DNA of 64,000 nucleotides, from NCBI GenBank assembly GCA_024138015.1, contig JAMXBB010000001.1:95698435-95762434 (forward strand), written 5' to 3'. The notes below the pieces were generated by a model. The model worked only from the letters and a program-made list of their open reading frames with translations, did not search any database and was not told the DNA's origin. The stretch's first letter is position 1; each line of letters starts with the position of its first letter. The stretch is from Lumnitzera littorea. Taxonomy: Eukaryota > Streptophyta > Magnoliopsida > Myrtales > Combretaceae. The position numbers were made by a program, and so were the translations under genes. Positions 36,920 to 50,057 of this stretch are shown here, piece by piece.

Positions 36920-38263
36920 GACAGCCTTCTTCCCAAATGGTAGCAACAACTAGAAAATTTCATACATGACAAAGAGTGAGAATAGCGTAGTTATAAGGAC
37001 ACAATGTCATAGGGGTTAAAGTGACGGTTAAACATAGAAATCGATTTGTAGCTTTTGTTTTCAAGTAAAGGTATAGCTCACCTGTTTTCTTGCGGAAGAT
37101 TGAAGTAATTACCTTGGTTGCACCTTTTAGGAATCATTTAGAGGGGACATCTATTCCTTGCATAAATAATTACTATCCAATAATGACACTTTCCTGAAAA
37201 ATCTCCACTGGAATCTATAAAATTTCATCAACTAATTTAAGTTCACAATTTGGAGATAGCAAGTGTTGGTTGAGTTTTGAAATCTTGCACGGGTTTTTCT
37301 TTCCTTTCTTTTTTATTTTATTTTATTTTTTTAAAGCTAATAGCCAACCTTCCTATTTTATCGAATGAGAAAATTTAATTACAAGCAAATTCTTTCTTTT
37401 TAGTTTCGTTATTTTAGAAATTACGCACAAGATATTCCTTTCCTTATATGGGTTTAGGCAGCAAAATGTTTTTGATAAATTAGAATTAAGTTAACACCAG
37501 CGCTCTAATATAATTTGCACCAATTTTTATAAATTCATGATGTGGGATCCCGTGAGAGTCTAGTCTCTCTGATCCAAACCCGAATTAATGAGCTTGGGCT
37601 AACCTTAAGTGGTCGGTCCATTACCCTAAAACTAAAATTATCCCTCTCTGATGCAACCAATCGGAAGAACTTAATTGAATTCTAGTATAAACTTCTGGGA
37701 ATTAGATCATTCAATTAAAATATAAAGGACTTGTGGACTTTTTGTACAAATACAAAAGACTTTTACATAATTTTTGTATTCTTTAATGTATTTTTCAGTT
37801 TTTATAAACGAAACAATAGGCTATTATTTAGCTATTTCATTATTAAGGATTGTTAAATTTGACCAAAAAAACATGTAAATGAAATATCTTTTCGTCAAGG
37901 AAAAATAGGTAGATATATATTTGGTTTTTTCACCCTCCATATATTCCAAATCTAACTAAGAGCATAATAAGGTTTCATTTGAATAAGATTTTTATTCAAA
38001 ACGAAACCAAAAACAACATCTAGTGGTGCTCAGCGCACTACTTTTGACAAAATTCTAGCAGCCATGTAGAGCCGGAACTAAATGAAAGTGAACTCATTTT
38101 TTTGAATTAAGAGGGCTTCTGGTTTATGAAATGCAATTTCACTCCTAGCAATTCGTAATGGAAATGAGGCTCCTACTTTTAAGATTGAGTGATAGTCTTT
38201 AGAAATATAACTGGAATTGATTTGGACTAATTACACAGTATCTAAGCCCGTTCTAATAAGAAA
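36920..38263. other. Intergenic, no feature recognised
   Basis: AT-rich sequence upstream of the remorin gene. Nothing with coding, RNA or repeat character was recognised apart from homopolymer runs. Confidence 0.4.
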
Positions 38264-38762
38264 TAGGAATAATATAACATTTCATTCTTCAACTTTGATC
38301 AATTTTTCAACTAACTATCTAAGCTTTTGAGGTTATTAATCCGAATACTCAATTAGACTTTTTGAGGTCAGCAATACTACTTATATTATTTTCATCCAGA
38401 ACCATCAGCACATGACATTTTTCTAATGAATTGTGGATTGCTACATGTCCGATATTCCATTTAGGATGTCCACATGGTCATCTAGGTAACAAAAATAGCA
38501 CAAAGAACCCTTTTTTTTTTTACACGGCATAGTATAGTATTGGAGTTACAATTTTCACTACCTAGATGGCCACGTGGACACCCTAAAAGGGATAATGTCA
38601 CTCTATAAAATGGTCAAAAAATATAATTAGATAGAGAGCTAATATCAGCAGTGTCATTGACATTAAAAGTACAATTAGATACTAAAAATGGCAATTTCAA
38701 ACTTTAGGGAGTTAATTAAAAAAGCAGTCACAGTTTAGGTACCACATGCAATGTTATTCCTA
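38264..38762. mobile_element. Foldback/MITE-like element with long terminal inverted repeats
   Basis: About 220 bp at the left (TAGGAATAATATAAC...) is the reverse complement, with divergence, of about 220 bp at the right (...GCAATGTTATTCCTA). The inner arms match best (GGATGTCCACATGGTCATCT against AGATGGCCACGTGGACACCC). A short loop with a poly-T tract separates them. The flanks are AGAAA on both sides (38259-38263 and 38763-38767). There is no coding content. The superfamily cannot be fixed from a 5-bp duplication and these ends. Confidence 0.75.
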
Positions 38763-39036
38763 AGAAACATTGTAGTTTAATTGTCAATCGAAGTTATAGG
38801 GTATTTCAGATTTGATATTTATCTTAATCCGTAACACTAATATCCTGTTTAATATAAATCTGAATTCTATTCCCTTTTCCATGGTTTGAAGGGTTCTTAA
38901 AGGTCGAAATAAAATGCAAAATTAGGATTATTTGGAATAAGAGATTTTAGCTCTAAAGGGAAATTTGATTATGCCATTTAAGGTATAAAATAAATTTCAT
39001 TCCACTCTTATTAAGAGATACTTACAAAAATAGGTT

Positions 39037-39556
39037 TTTGATGTATAATATATATTTATTTTGTAGAATAATTATATTTATCACACATATTTAGAGTTTA
39101 TATGTGTTTACATGTGTTCAGCTTTATGCATATTACATAATACAATTGTACATTCTCACTATAGAGCAACTTTTCCTCTTCTGTTTTCTTTGGGTATATC
39201 ATGATTACAATCAATAAGTTCTATTCTAATTTTAGCAAGAATTAGTATGAATCAAGTTTCTTCACATGGTATCAAAGCATGGTAGGTTAAGGTTTATGTT
39301 TTGAGATTGTGATTGATTGTATTTTAAGTCCTTTCAATACAGTCAATATGTCAAATCCTTTCGAAATAAATTCACATAATCAAAACATTGAATCTTCTTA
39401 TAGTGATCCTTTGTACTTGTTGGGATAAGATAATCCAGCAATCTTGATTACTAGCATGATTTTGATGGTACGAACTACTTAGGTTGGAGTTGATCAATTA
39501 GATTGGTGTTTGGAGTGAAATCTAAGCTAAGGTTTATAGAAGAATCATGTCTTAGG
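39037..39556 (+). mobile_element. Ty1/copia 5' fragment: LTR end, primer-binding site and gag start
   Basis: A probable LTR ends CTTCACA at 39266. It is followed at once by TGGTATCAAAGCATGG, a tRNA-iMet type primer-binding site. An ATG at 39348 opens a gag-like start (MSNPFEINSHNQ..., with DNPAILITSM further on, as in copia gag DNP...L). The frame has a stop and ends where another LTR abuts at 39557. The left boundary is approximate. Confidence 0.65.
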
Positions 39557-41840
39557 TATCACACTCCCAAAAGGTGGAGTCATAACAGTTCCACCGTATG
39601 AACCATTCTAAGATAAAAGCTAACCTCATAACTGCTATTGTAGAGCTAGTTCACTTAAGACAAATTCGACTCAATTGCTTTGAAGTGTCCAATTCAATAT
39701 TTGCTTATTGTAAACCTATGTTGTGATTCTTTAAAAATGATTGTTAAAAACAAACATATAGATAAATCTTCCCAAGAGAACTGAGTTTTGTGAGTGATAC
39801 TTGACAAAATAGTTCAAAATCGACAAGTATTTACAAATGATATTTGCAAGGGAAAGATAATAAGTCCAAGAAGAGAGTTATAAAAGACCATAGTTTTACA
39901 AAACTCAACATACATGTTAGTAGTGGAAAGCTAGAAGGCCACTTAAAAAGACTCTAATAGTTTTCTTAAAAGTTAGTAAAATTTACATCCAGAACAAAGT
40001 TTAGCCAATTCTTCATGATCTTGACTTCTCGACCTTATTTTCTAATCTTTCAAAATTTAAGTTGTATGCTTGTAAATTTACATGAACCAGTAAAATAATT
40101 ATCGTAGAATGAGTGACAACTTGCTTAATAAATGGGATAAAGATAAACGTATGTATTTAGTACATCACAAGTAGAGTTTTTCATCAAGTTAGTTAGATAC
40201 AAGGCATGCACAAGTGATAACTCTGATTTTAAACATATTTCATATGGTGATTTTATAGCATTTCCCGTACATTTTTGGTTTTCTTTAAAGAAATTGATAC
40301 TTAATTGAGTAAAATGTTGATTTCAGGGTTTAAATGCGTTCTAGGCTCGAAAACGAAGAAAACGAATCAAGTTTCACTCAATTCCGAGTTCAAACGAAGA
40401 AGTTATGAAATTTTGAAGTTGTGCAGAAATTTTGCCTTTGTGCAGAAAGTTACACGACCTGGGGACACGGCCATGTTCCAGCCCGTGTTTGGTGACGAAA
40501 ATAAAATCCGTGAAATACACATATAAAAGGGGATCTTAGGGTTCAAAAGGAAGGGAGACATTACAGAAACAAAGAGAGACAAGAGACAAGAGACAAGAGA
40601 CAAGAAGAGACTTAAGGAGAAACAACATCAAGAAGCGATAACGACATCGATTTCAAGATTAGAGATTGTTCATCAAATCAAGAGGGGTTTTCATGCTTTA
40701 TTTTATGTTTTTGATGGAACTCGTTTTTAGATTCGTTATGATAGCTTAGAATTCAAGTATTTAGGATTATGGAACATAGGGTTTCATGTAACCCTTGGAT
40801 TGAATTATAATTTCAAGAAAGTTTCTATCTTTTCTTGATTCAATTATGTCGTTAATTGTGGATTGATAATTCTAGAGTATCAATATATGATATTATGCAT
40901 GTTAATTGAGAAATTGCATGTGTAATTAGATCTTAACATAATTGAAGAGAATTACATGTATACCGAGAGATAAGATACATGATTCTTTCGGAAAAGTTGA
41001 TTGTTTGTGTGGGAATTCATTAAACATTAATGCAATTCTAAGTTATATTACTAAGTGAAGAGATTCCGGTAAATAATTTAGGATTAGGGTTAATATGCTT
41101 GAGAAAGATATTAGCTTTAATTGTGAATCCCTCCGGTCAAGAATTATAGAAACTGAATTGAATACATTTTAAAAAGGTTACATGTTAAACACTAGGGGAA
41201 ATAATTCCTAAATACATCATTGCATACTTGAAGTCGTTCATAGTTTTATTGCTTTCTAATTTGCGTAATTAAGTCTCATAAGTAGTTTAGTTGTTAATTT
41301 CAGTATTTTTAATTCATTCAACTCATCATAATTTTCCGGTTAGATAATAAAGCTAAAGTTAATATTAGTACTCAAAATCTCTGAGGGATCGACTCGGACT
41401 CATATCCGACTATATTAAAATTGATAGGTGCGCTTGCCTCGTATCAACAAGCAAATTCCATCGTACGATGTTATTTAGTCCATTATGAGATAAAAAAAAA
41501 AAAATGCGTTCGCTCTAATCTAGGTTGAGGGGTTTGAGGTCTCACACTTACGAGTTGGAACTAAATCGGGGCTTGTGAAATAGAAAATACCATCAATTAA
41601 AACAACATTTGAACCACAGCCCTCAAATTTATGGAGATCCCCTCTCCTATCACTTAGTTTAACTAAGAGCGATGAAATGACCATTTCAATTATTTTTATT
41701 GAAGGGGTCACCTGATAATCTTAATCGTTACTTTTAGTAGGCTATGATGCATGATAGATTAGAAGCTAAGCTAAGTTTGAGTTAGTTCATTTTTTGAGGT
41801 GATCAACCAATTCAACTAATCTAAACAAAACAAAATACAT
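39557..41840 (-). mobile_element. Degenerate fourth copy of the 3-kb LTR family, split by another solo LTR
   Basis: 39557-39720 (TATCACACTCCC, GTCATAACAGTTCCACC, CTTTGAAGTG) aligns with the left end of the copy at 52451 (TGTCACGCCCC, GTCGTAACAGCCCTGCC, CTTTGAAGTA). 41447-41660 aligns with about 52970-53180, including CGCTCTAATC and CTCCTCTCCTATCACTTAGT. The match fades near GGTGATCAACC at about 41840, so the other end is missing. The two halves are separated by 40215-41446. Confidence 0.75.
40215..41446 (+). mobile_element. Solo LTR, Athila/Tat-like, nested in the degenerate LTR
   Basis: It starts TGATAACTCTG, ends CTCGTATCA, and is flanked by the perfect 5-bp duplication ACAAG (40210-40214 and 41447-41451). 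It has a TATA-like ACATATAAAAGG at about 40519 and a GAGACAA tandem run at about 40575-40605. The U5 end (GAGGGATCGACTCGGAC...GGTGCGCTTGCC) is typical of Athila/Tat LTRs. The same family is at 12905-14193 in reverse. Confidence 0.88.
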
Positions 41841-44800
41841 AAAATAACCATAATATGGAGCTCATCTCTGATAGCAATAAGAAGGTAAAACTCAAGCACA
41901 TTTGTAGCACACGTATTGATAGGAATTAAGGACCAATCATGAGCTCTTGAGCTCGAGAACTTGCTCATATGGTTTGCCAAGCTATTCGAAGAGAGTTAAA
42001 CTCAGAAGAGTGGTACATTCCCCAATCTGACCTGCCGAGTTGCTTTGCTTTCAACCTAATCCAAGAAGCTACCGAGGTAACTGAACCATATGCTGAGCCG
42101 ACCTCTCTAAAACACCTTTGCCTAAGGCCAAGTATCGAATCGGTATACTGTTAACCTGATGCATGCCAAGGCCAAGATGATACATGTTAGGAGTCGACCT
42201 CCTAAGGCCAACCAGACAATAAGTCACTTTCTAAAACGACCCTTTTTTAGCCTTAAACATTCGAGCTACTGAGCCCGACCTGACCTATTCAAAACTTGCT
42301 CTACTCGACCTACAATGTGATTGGGAACATAAAATGGACAGTTGACACGTGCACTGATTTTCTTGACATTCATACTATCCTTTTCTATCACCAGATATTC
42401 TTTTTACTTATTTATAACATTACCCCCGTAAATTATTCCCCTTTCATTTATTAGTAGGAGTCCTTTTTGTAATTTACACTAATCTAAAACTTACCTTAAT
42501 TGGGTCATACAAATACTTATGTACTATAATGGCCGCAACAGTCAATATAATTAACATTCAAACATTTTTCTTCTTGTATAAGCTAAGTGTATTTTGCTTA
42601 CTCTTGACTACTCTTATTTAGGCCATTGAACGTGGACTAGTGGTGAGGAATCTTTAGCCACACTAGTGCGTAATATCAAATGCAATTAGAGCTCATGTGA
42701 GGTCTTGATGCATCATATCCACCATCGATACACGAGGACCCTTGCTCAACCTTTAACTATCATTTATCCTTCAGATTATCTTGAGGTTCGAACCTAACCC
42801 TTTAGCTGGTGTGATACCGGTTGTCGTGTGCTCACTCACGTAAGACCGTATCATGTACAACAATTAACTTAAAACTACAAGCTAAAGATATACCTAAGCC
42901 TCTAAGTATTATAAAACATTACTTTAAAATGCTGCAAAGTATTGATCCTACTTACTTTGATATAGTGTCATCTTATCCTTAGTTGTCATGCATGTGCTCA
43001 TTAAAAATTTCCTAAATTAATACACAACTTTAGTTCTTATTTACCATATGAAGTAAGAATTCATTTTCAATATTAGGCTCATTTTTAATCTGTGTTAATG
43101 AGGTCTTTATCTGTTTATTAAGTATTAGTTAGGTGAGATAGGTTTTGATCTAGTTTTTGACTAATGTTCCGACCTACTATTCTAAATTAGGTTCTTATTT
43201 AGAAAGTTTTTGACTCATATTATGACTCTAGAAAGAGAGTGAAATCTAAATATAACCTACTTTTTGACCTAGTTCCAATTTTTAGTGTATGTAAAATATT
43301 CAATACCAAATAATATTTTGACCTAGTTTCTAACAGAATTTTTGACCCTGTTGGTACTTCTACATTTTGCTACTTACATGTAATCTATCTTACATTGAGT
43401 TTTAAAACCTTAATAAACCAGCAAATGTAGCAAGTACTATAGTCATTTATATACTTTCCCATCACACCTTCCATTTAGTACAAATTCATTAGAACTTTTT
43501 GAATTAAGCTCTTAAATTACCAAATTTCCACTTAAACTTGAAAATCAACATCTTAAAACTTCAATTTACTCACTCTTAGTTGCTACATTTTGACAAACAC
43601 ATATTGAAACATAGTTTTATGAAAATCTAACATAGCTCTTTTGGAAAAACCTACTTCCAGTGTACTATTGTGTGAAAAACAATTTTTCCCCAAATTTCAA
43701 CCACTAAAATTTGAAAATCCAACCACATAGCTCCAAAATATAACCTTTTAAGAATATACTTATAAAATTTTGGGTTGAAACAACATTGGATGGTTTTTCG
43801 AAAATGCGATCGAAAATTGCCACGTAGGATGGCCAGGAAAATTCTTTCCTTAACACTTGTCATTCAAAAAACCATCTGATGTGGTTGGATTTTATAGCAA
43901 GGTTTTTGATAAATTTAAGCAGATTTTCGAATTTTGAAAATTTTTAAAATCTAGTTTGAGATTTGAATTCCTCTTGTAAAAATACTTGGGAAAACCAAGT
44001 TTCAAAATTTTTGAAGGTCATTTGCTATTTTTAGTGAATTTTAGTTAAAAATAAGGCAATTGAGCACTCATTGGAAACTAAGAACTCCAACCACCATAGA
44101 GGAAAGGAGGTGTCAGCTAGAACCAACGATGGCCAGTCCTTAAGGTGACAATCCTCCTTCACTTTTAGTTATAGATTTTCCTTGAAAACTCCTTAACCTA
44201 TCTATTTTCTTCACTATTTTCATTCTAAATTTTCTTCCCTATTTCCTCTCTCTTAAATTCACTCTTGAGATTTTTCTAAACTCCCAAATGAGCCAAACTT
44301 TCATTAATTTGAGCAGATTGTATTTTATAGTAAGGTTTATGATAGGAATTAGATGATTAAACCCTTGACTCGCATGGCTAGGCAAATTCTTTCCTTAACA
44401 CTCACCACCGAGGAGTTCAAGCTGTTGCCTCTGTCAACCTGCTGCATTGGCCAAGCGGGGCCCTCCTACACTCGTCATTCGTCTCCAATTGCTAACTTGA
44501 ACTACACTTGAATGTCAACTTAGCTCATCTAACTATCAGCTCAGTTAACATGAACTCCAGCTATGCTAAAAGTGTCCGTGGTGAATTCACATCAGAAGAA
44601 TTATTTACTTGGATTAGCATGGCCAACTTACTACCCTTGCTCGGGACCTCAACTTGGCTAAAAATAAACCAATTGTACAAAATTATCTTTTTCTACCAAA
44701 AAGTCATCCAATAGCCAGGAGCTATATGTCTGAGTAAGTACATGACAGAATCATCTGTACAAGATACTCATTTTTTTTATATTTTCAATTGTACCCTTAT

Positions 44801-44875
44801 TATTCCTTATACATTACTTTTTTTAGATAATACCCTTTTAGTCTTCTTTGTTTTAGGCAGGTTACCTTAGTTTTT
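41841..44875. other. Unassigned; probably includes the U3 of a gypsy 5' LTR at its right end
   Basis: No gene was recognised. A partial direct repeat is visible: the phrase AAATTCTTTCCTTAACACT occurs near 43840 and again near 44385, each with ATTTTATAGYAAGGTTT nearby (43890 and 44330). The right end may belong to the LTR whose TATA box is at 44880. Confidence 0.4.
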
Positions 44876-47800
44876 TGGGTATAAATACCCACTATACATG
44901 TAACCACAATAATCTTATGTTTAATATACTGAATATTCTTCCTTTCATAAACATTGTTCTTGTTAGCTTGTTTACTTACTTTACTCTTATCCTAACCTTT
45001 AAGTAAGGCTAGGTAGCAAGTAACCTTATCAGACCACTTCATGTATTATATCGAGTTATGCTGTAAGTCTTTAGAAGTTCCACTAGTACATCATATCTTT
45101 TGGAGCTGTTCGTAGGTCTGCTTATCTTACTTTTCTATTTTTTTATACGGCTTCCATCTCATTCTTCAGGTTTTTTACAAGCTTAAACCTATCCCAACAA
45201 CTAGCCTTGTTTGTTCTTGGTCTCAATCCATATCATCTAGGTATCAAAGTAGAGGTTTCATTTGGGTAAGTTGTACTTGGATCTTTGTAAAGTAGTGTTC
45301 GCAATAGTAATGTGTTTCGTCGTATAAAGATTTACTAAAGTGTTCTAATAAGTAAAAGAGTGTAGTAGTTTGTTTTTGTGTATACTCTATTTTGCCTTGT
45401 TTAAAGCATACAAAAATAGAGCAAGTTTTGGTTGAGTTTATTGTTCATCAATGTAGTTGTGTTCATGGATTCGTTGTACATTTGTATGTGTTGGAGTAGT
45501 AACTATTGTACCTTAGATTTGAAGTTTATTTACTGAGTTATGTCAAGAAGATGATTGATCCCAATGTTAATGCTGGTATTGGAGACGGCAATAGTAGTGT
45601 TGTCCACCATGAATGACAAACCTAAAGCAACCCCATGAGTACAAATGAACAACTTGATGAAGTAGCTAACCTTTTGGTCGATCTGACCAGAGTTGTTTAT
45701 GCAATGACTTATCGACTTGTTGAGACCATGTAAAACACCCTACAAGTTACTTAACCTACTAAAGGACAAAACCCAGATTGATAAATTCGAGATAGAGGAG
45801 TAGGAGGACGAGTCGACAAAGGATTGACTTGGGAGATATGAATGATGATGAAGAAGAGGAGTATAATGAAGAAGAAGAGTAAGTTAGAAAAACCCGAGCT
45901 ACTGACTATATGAAGCTTCAGGTTCCAAGCTTTAATGGTTTTAGGAGGGCAAATGATTATTTGGATTAAGAGGAGAAGGTTGAATGCAATTTTTATTATT
46001 ACTAGTATGAGGATCAAGAGAAGGTGAGAATTGCTGTTGTTGAGTTCTTAAGATGTGTTGCCATGTGGTGGAAGAACTTTTAGATCGTGACAAGACGAAA
46101 AGGATATAAAAAGGCCAACACTTAGCCTGAGATGAAAATGATACTTAGAAATAGGTTTATGCCAAATACTTATTTGCAAGATACTTTTGCTCGGCTTTAA
46201 GAGCTGAGATAAGGAGGTCGAACTATTGACGAGTAAGTTTAAGAGTTCCAAATACTTATGATTCACTATGAAGTAGAAGAGCCATTAGTTTGAACAGTGT
46301 CTAGATTCCTCATTAGATTAAGAGGTGATAGCCGAGACATTGTGGAACTTAAGCAATTTAATATAATGGATGAGGCTATATGAATAGCCCAATGAGTGAA
46401 AAAATAGAGAAGGAGTAAGATGCCAACCTAACCCCCAAGGAGTCGACTTGGTTAGTCAAGTTGACCTATTCAGGGAAGCTACCAAGCTCAACCAAGTACC
46501 AAGCCAACCAAATGAATAGATGTTAAGACTGAATAGAAGGGCCGACTTGATAGTAACGTACTGACCTAACTTGAACATATGAGAAGAGGTAAGGATTTAG
46601 AAGGAAAATAAGTCAAATCAAGTGCTTTAAGTGCTAAGGGTTTGGGCACATAGTTGCTAAGTATTTGAACCGGAGGACCATGATTGTAAATGGAGATGCC
46701 TCAAATATTGAAGTAGATAGCGTAGATAAGGAACTAGAAGAAGAGAAAGAAGTGGGAGATGAGGCTGATATTAATGTCAAGATGATTGAAGAGGATGTGT
46801 TTGCCGAGGACTTAGATAAGTTGACTTTGGTTGTCCGATGTGCAATAAGTTTGGAACACTCACCAGAGAGGAGCAGGGAGAGAACTTATTCCACATCATT
46901 TGTAGAGTGAATGATCAAGTATGTACATTCACAATGGATAGTGCGAGTTGTACTAATGTGGCATCTATCGATTTGGTTAAGAAATTGAAGCTGCCAACTA
47001 TCTCACATCCAAAGCCATATAAGTTGTATTGGCTAAATGAGAAGGGACCACTACATGTCACTCTGCGAATGCTATTGCCGATCTCAATTGGAAACTATTC
47101 CGACAAAATCCTTTGTGATGTGCTACCCATGTATATATCACACGTGTTGTTAGGCCAACCTTGACTTTTCGATCGAAGGGTTATTCATAATGGACTCGAG
47201 AATACGTATGTATTTGAGAAGGATGGTAGGTGAATCAGTTTGAAACCCTTGACCCTGAATCAAGTGAACAAACTTAAGCTAAATTGGTTCGAGGATCGAA
47301 GAAGACCTTAATGTTGAGTTGAACTAAACTATTGGAAGCCATCAAGGCCAATGTGCCAACTTTTCTACTAGTCAAGTGACCGTTAGAATTGAAGGAGATG
47401 ATTGAACTACCTTTAGAGGTCAGGGAATTACTAGGGGAATATACCAACCTATTCCCATAATAGTTACCCGAAGGATTACCCCTATTATGAGGCATTAAAC
47501 ATTACATTAACTTAATACCTAACGTTGCCTTGCCAAACTAGCCAGCATATTAGATGAATCTCGAGTAAGCTACTAAGCTCCAAAGGTAAGTCAATGAACT
47601 TCTAGAAAGAGGATATGTGAGGGATAGTCTTAGCCCCTATGCTGTACCTACACTAATTGTACAAAAGAAGGACGGAACTTAGTGTATATGGATAGATAGT
47701 AGACTTGTCAAAAAGATTACGATCAAGTACATATACCCTATCCTAAGGTTGGACGATATGTTGGATGAACTAAGTAGTACGAGAGTATTCAATAAGATAG

Positions 47801-48090
47801 ATTTGAAGTTGAGATACCACCAAATCCAAATAAGGCAAGGGAATGTATGGAAGATTGCTTTTAAAACTTGATACAGCTTATACGATTGGTGGTCATGCCT
47901 TTCAAATTGTTAAACGCTCCAAGCACTTTCATGATGCTAATGAATCATGTTTTGAGAAATTTGATTGAAAAATTTGTCGTCGTCTACTTTAACGACATCC
48001 TTACCTGTATTGTTGACCTAGCTATGCATATTGATCACTTTAGGGCTATTTTTGATGTCCTTCGAGCACGAAAAGGTCATCTCTTAATTA
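44876..48090 (+). mobile_element. Ty3/gypsy retrotransposon remnant: LTR end, gag, zinc knuckle, protease, RT
   Basis: TATA box at 44880-44887 and primer-binding-like GGTATCAAAGTAGAG at about 45240. Gag from ATG 45551, with readable KLQVPSFNGF, AVVEFLRCVAMWWKN and PEMKMILRNRFMP (retrotransposon gag domain, about 45905-46395). Degenerate CCHC knuckle IKCFKC.GFGHI at about 46616-46660. Aspartic protease at about 46905-47220 (CTFTMDSASCTNVAS, with DSA in place of DSG/DGG, then LLGQP, FDRRVIHNG). RT at about 47465-48085 (LERGYVRDSLSPYAVPTL, VQKKDG, MPFKLLNAPSTFM, VVVYFNDIL). There are many stops, and the RT motif is YFND instead of YFDD. It ends abruptly near 48090, with no integrase. Confidence 0.88.
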
Positions 48091-48180
48091 ATTAACTATT
48101 TTCTTTTAAAGTTCATCTTAAAATGCAATTTGGTAAAATATATTTTATTGATTCATTGATGTAGTTATGAACATATATTG

Positions 48181-49060
48181 AAGATTATTGACAAGAGATG
48201 GAAGTTTCAACTTCATACTCCATTGCATGCTACAACTTACTATTCGAATCCTCATTACCTTTATAGTCTTAATTTTAAAATTATACTAATGTTAAAATTG
48301 GATTATATAATTGCATAATATACGGTGTTAATCTAGCTAAAAGGTGCATGATTGGTATTTAACTTGAAGCATTTAAGGATGCTAAAGGATTATATGGTAT
48401 TAAACCTATAAGGTTAGTTAAGGATAAAAAAACCTCCAATGAAATGATAGAATTCGTATGGAAATCAATGCCTACAACTACTAAAGTTTGTTATTTGCAT
48501 ATTAAGCTTAACTTGTAGTTTGTGAGTATAATTGGAGCGCATGTGAAATGGTATGATGCAAATAATTCTTCCATTTTGTCTAGTATTCTTTATGTTAATG
48601 ATATTATTAATCTTATATATCTTTTTTAATTTTCACATTCATACAAAAAGGAGGAATAAGCTGCACCAGCAAAAGATGAATAGTCTAGAGCATATAATGC
48701 ACAATTTGAAATTGAGGGATGTGCAAAATACAAAAAAAATGATGGCATTGTTAGCTTTATTGTTGAAGATATCTTATCCAATGATTAATAGATAGTTGAG
48801 AAAGAAGATATGTTTGATTCATTTAATGAAGATTGGTTGAATATCCTTTTAAGTAGAAGGGAAAAGGAAAAAGATGATGCAAATGTTAGGGAAAAAGATT
48901 TATGTAGATTTGGAAGGCATGGAAGTAATAGTCAAGATGATTAGGAGATTCATGATATTGATACTATAGAAAATAAAAATACTTTAAAGGACTTGGAATT
49001 CTATGATATAGATATCATTGGTAGTAGTACTTGTAATGTATCTTAATTGGAGCTTAGAAC
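48181..49060 (+). pseudogene. hAT-superfamily transposase remnant
   Basis: The sequence reads IIDKRWKFQLHTPLHATTYY and SNPHYLYS, matching the plant hAT segment that usually reads IIDxRWxxQLHxPLHAAGYYLNP. A region with EAFKDAKGLYGI and then HTKRRNKLHQQKMNSL...MHNLKLRDVQ follows, matching the hAT C-terminal dimerisation domain (SKRRNRLxxxRLNDLVYVxYN). Several in-frame stops are present, the catalytic N-terminal part is absent, and no terminal inverted repeats or 8-bp duplications were found. This is a dead fragment abutting the gypsy RT. Confidence 0.8.
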
Positions 49061-50057
49061 TGCTATTTACATTGTAGGTTTATACTTTAGCACAAGTTAT
49101 GCTAGATCATTTGCTATAAGTCTATAACTATAATTTTCATTCTGAGTTATGACTAAAATTTATGCTGAATTTCTTTATTTTTATTATTTATTTTAATTTT
49201 TTTTTAATATTGTCAAATATATATAATTTTTGAAAGCAATTTTACATGGATTATAAAAATATATATTTCTATATTTTGAGTCTACAGACCCTTCAGCAAG
49301 TCTATGTAGACTCTTGAGTTTGACAACCATAATGATGTCCTTTTCATTTCCACTTCTAAATTCAATCGTATTTTAGTTTCAAAGCTTTTGTCTAACAATA
49401 AGTGTATTATTTTATTTATTATGTATGGTGCTTATGTCCAAGACTCTATAACCTAGAAAGTGATTAGTCAATCTAAGGTTGAGGTTGATTTATATATCAT
49501 GGAATAGATTGTTTATTTGTTGTCCAGCAAGACTGCCGAAATATCATGATGTAAACTTCATAAAACTTCATTTGTCTCTTAGGTACTTACTTTGTTGCCC
49601 ATTACATTTAATCTATAGTATTATAGATTGGCCATCTTTTTATTGAATGCATGAAGAAAATTCATGAACTTGATAATTCTATTTATTGTAGTAAGAAATT
49701 TGACTGCTTCATTTATCCTTTAGAAAAACAACATTGTTCTTCATTTCCTCTATATATTAAAAGTATAACTTGTGCCATTGATTTTATCCATGTTAACATT
49801 TGTGGTTCATATGCAACCTTTACTTAAGAAGGTCATAAACACTTTCTTACCATAGTCAATGATTTTACAAGAGTTACATGGTGTATAATATGAAATCAAA
49901 GCATGATGTTTCATTTAACATGATAATTACTTAATTTAATAAGAAAATTAAGATCATTAAGATTAATAATGGTCATGAATTTTCACTTCCTACCTTTTAT
50001 TCTTCTAATGGTATGGTTCATTAAATGTCTTATGAGCATACACCTAAACCTATGTAA

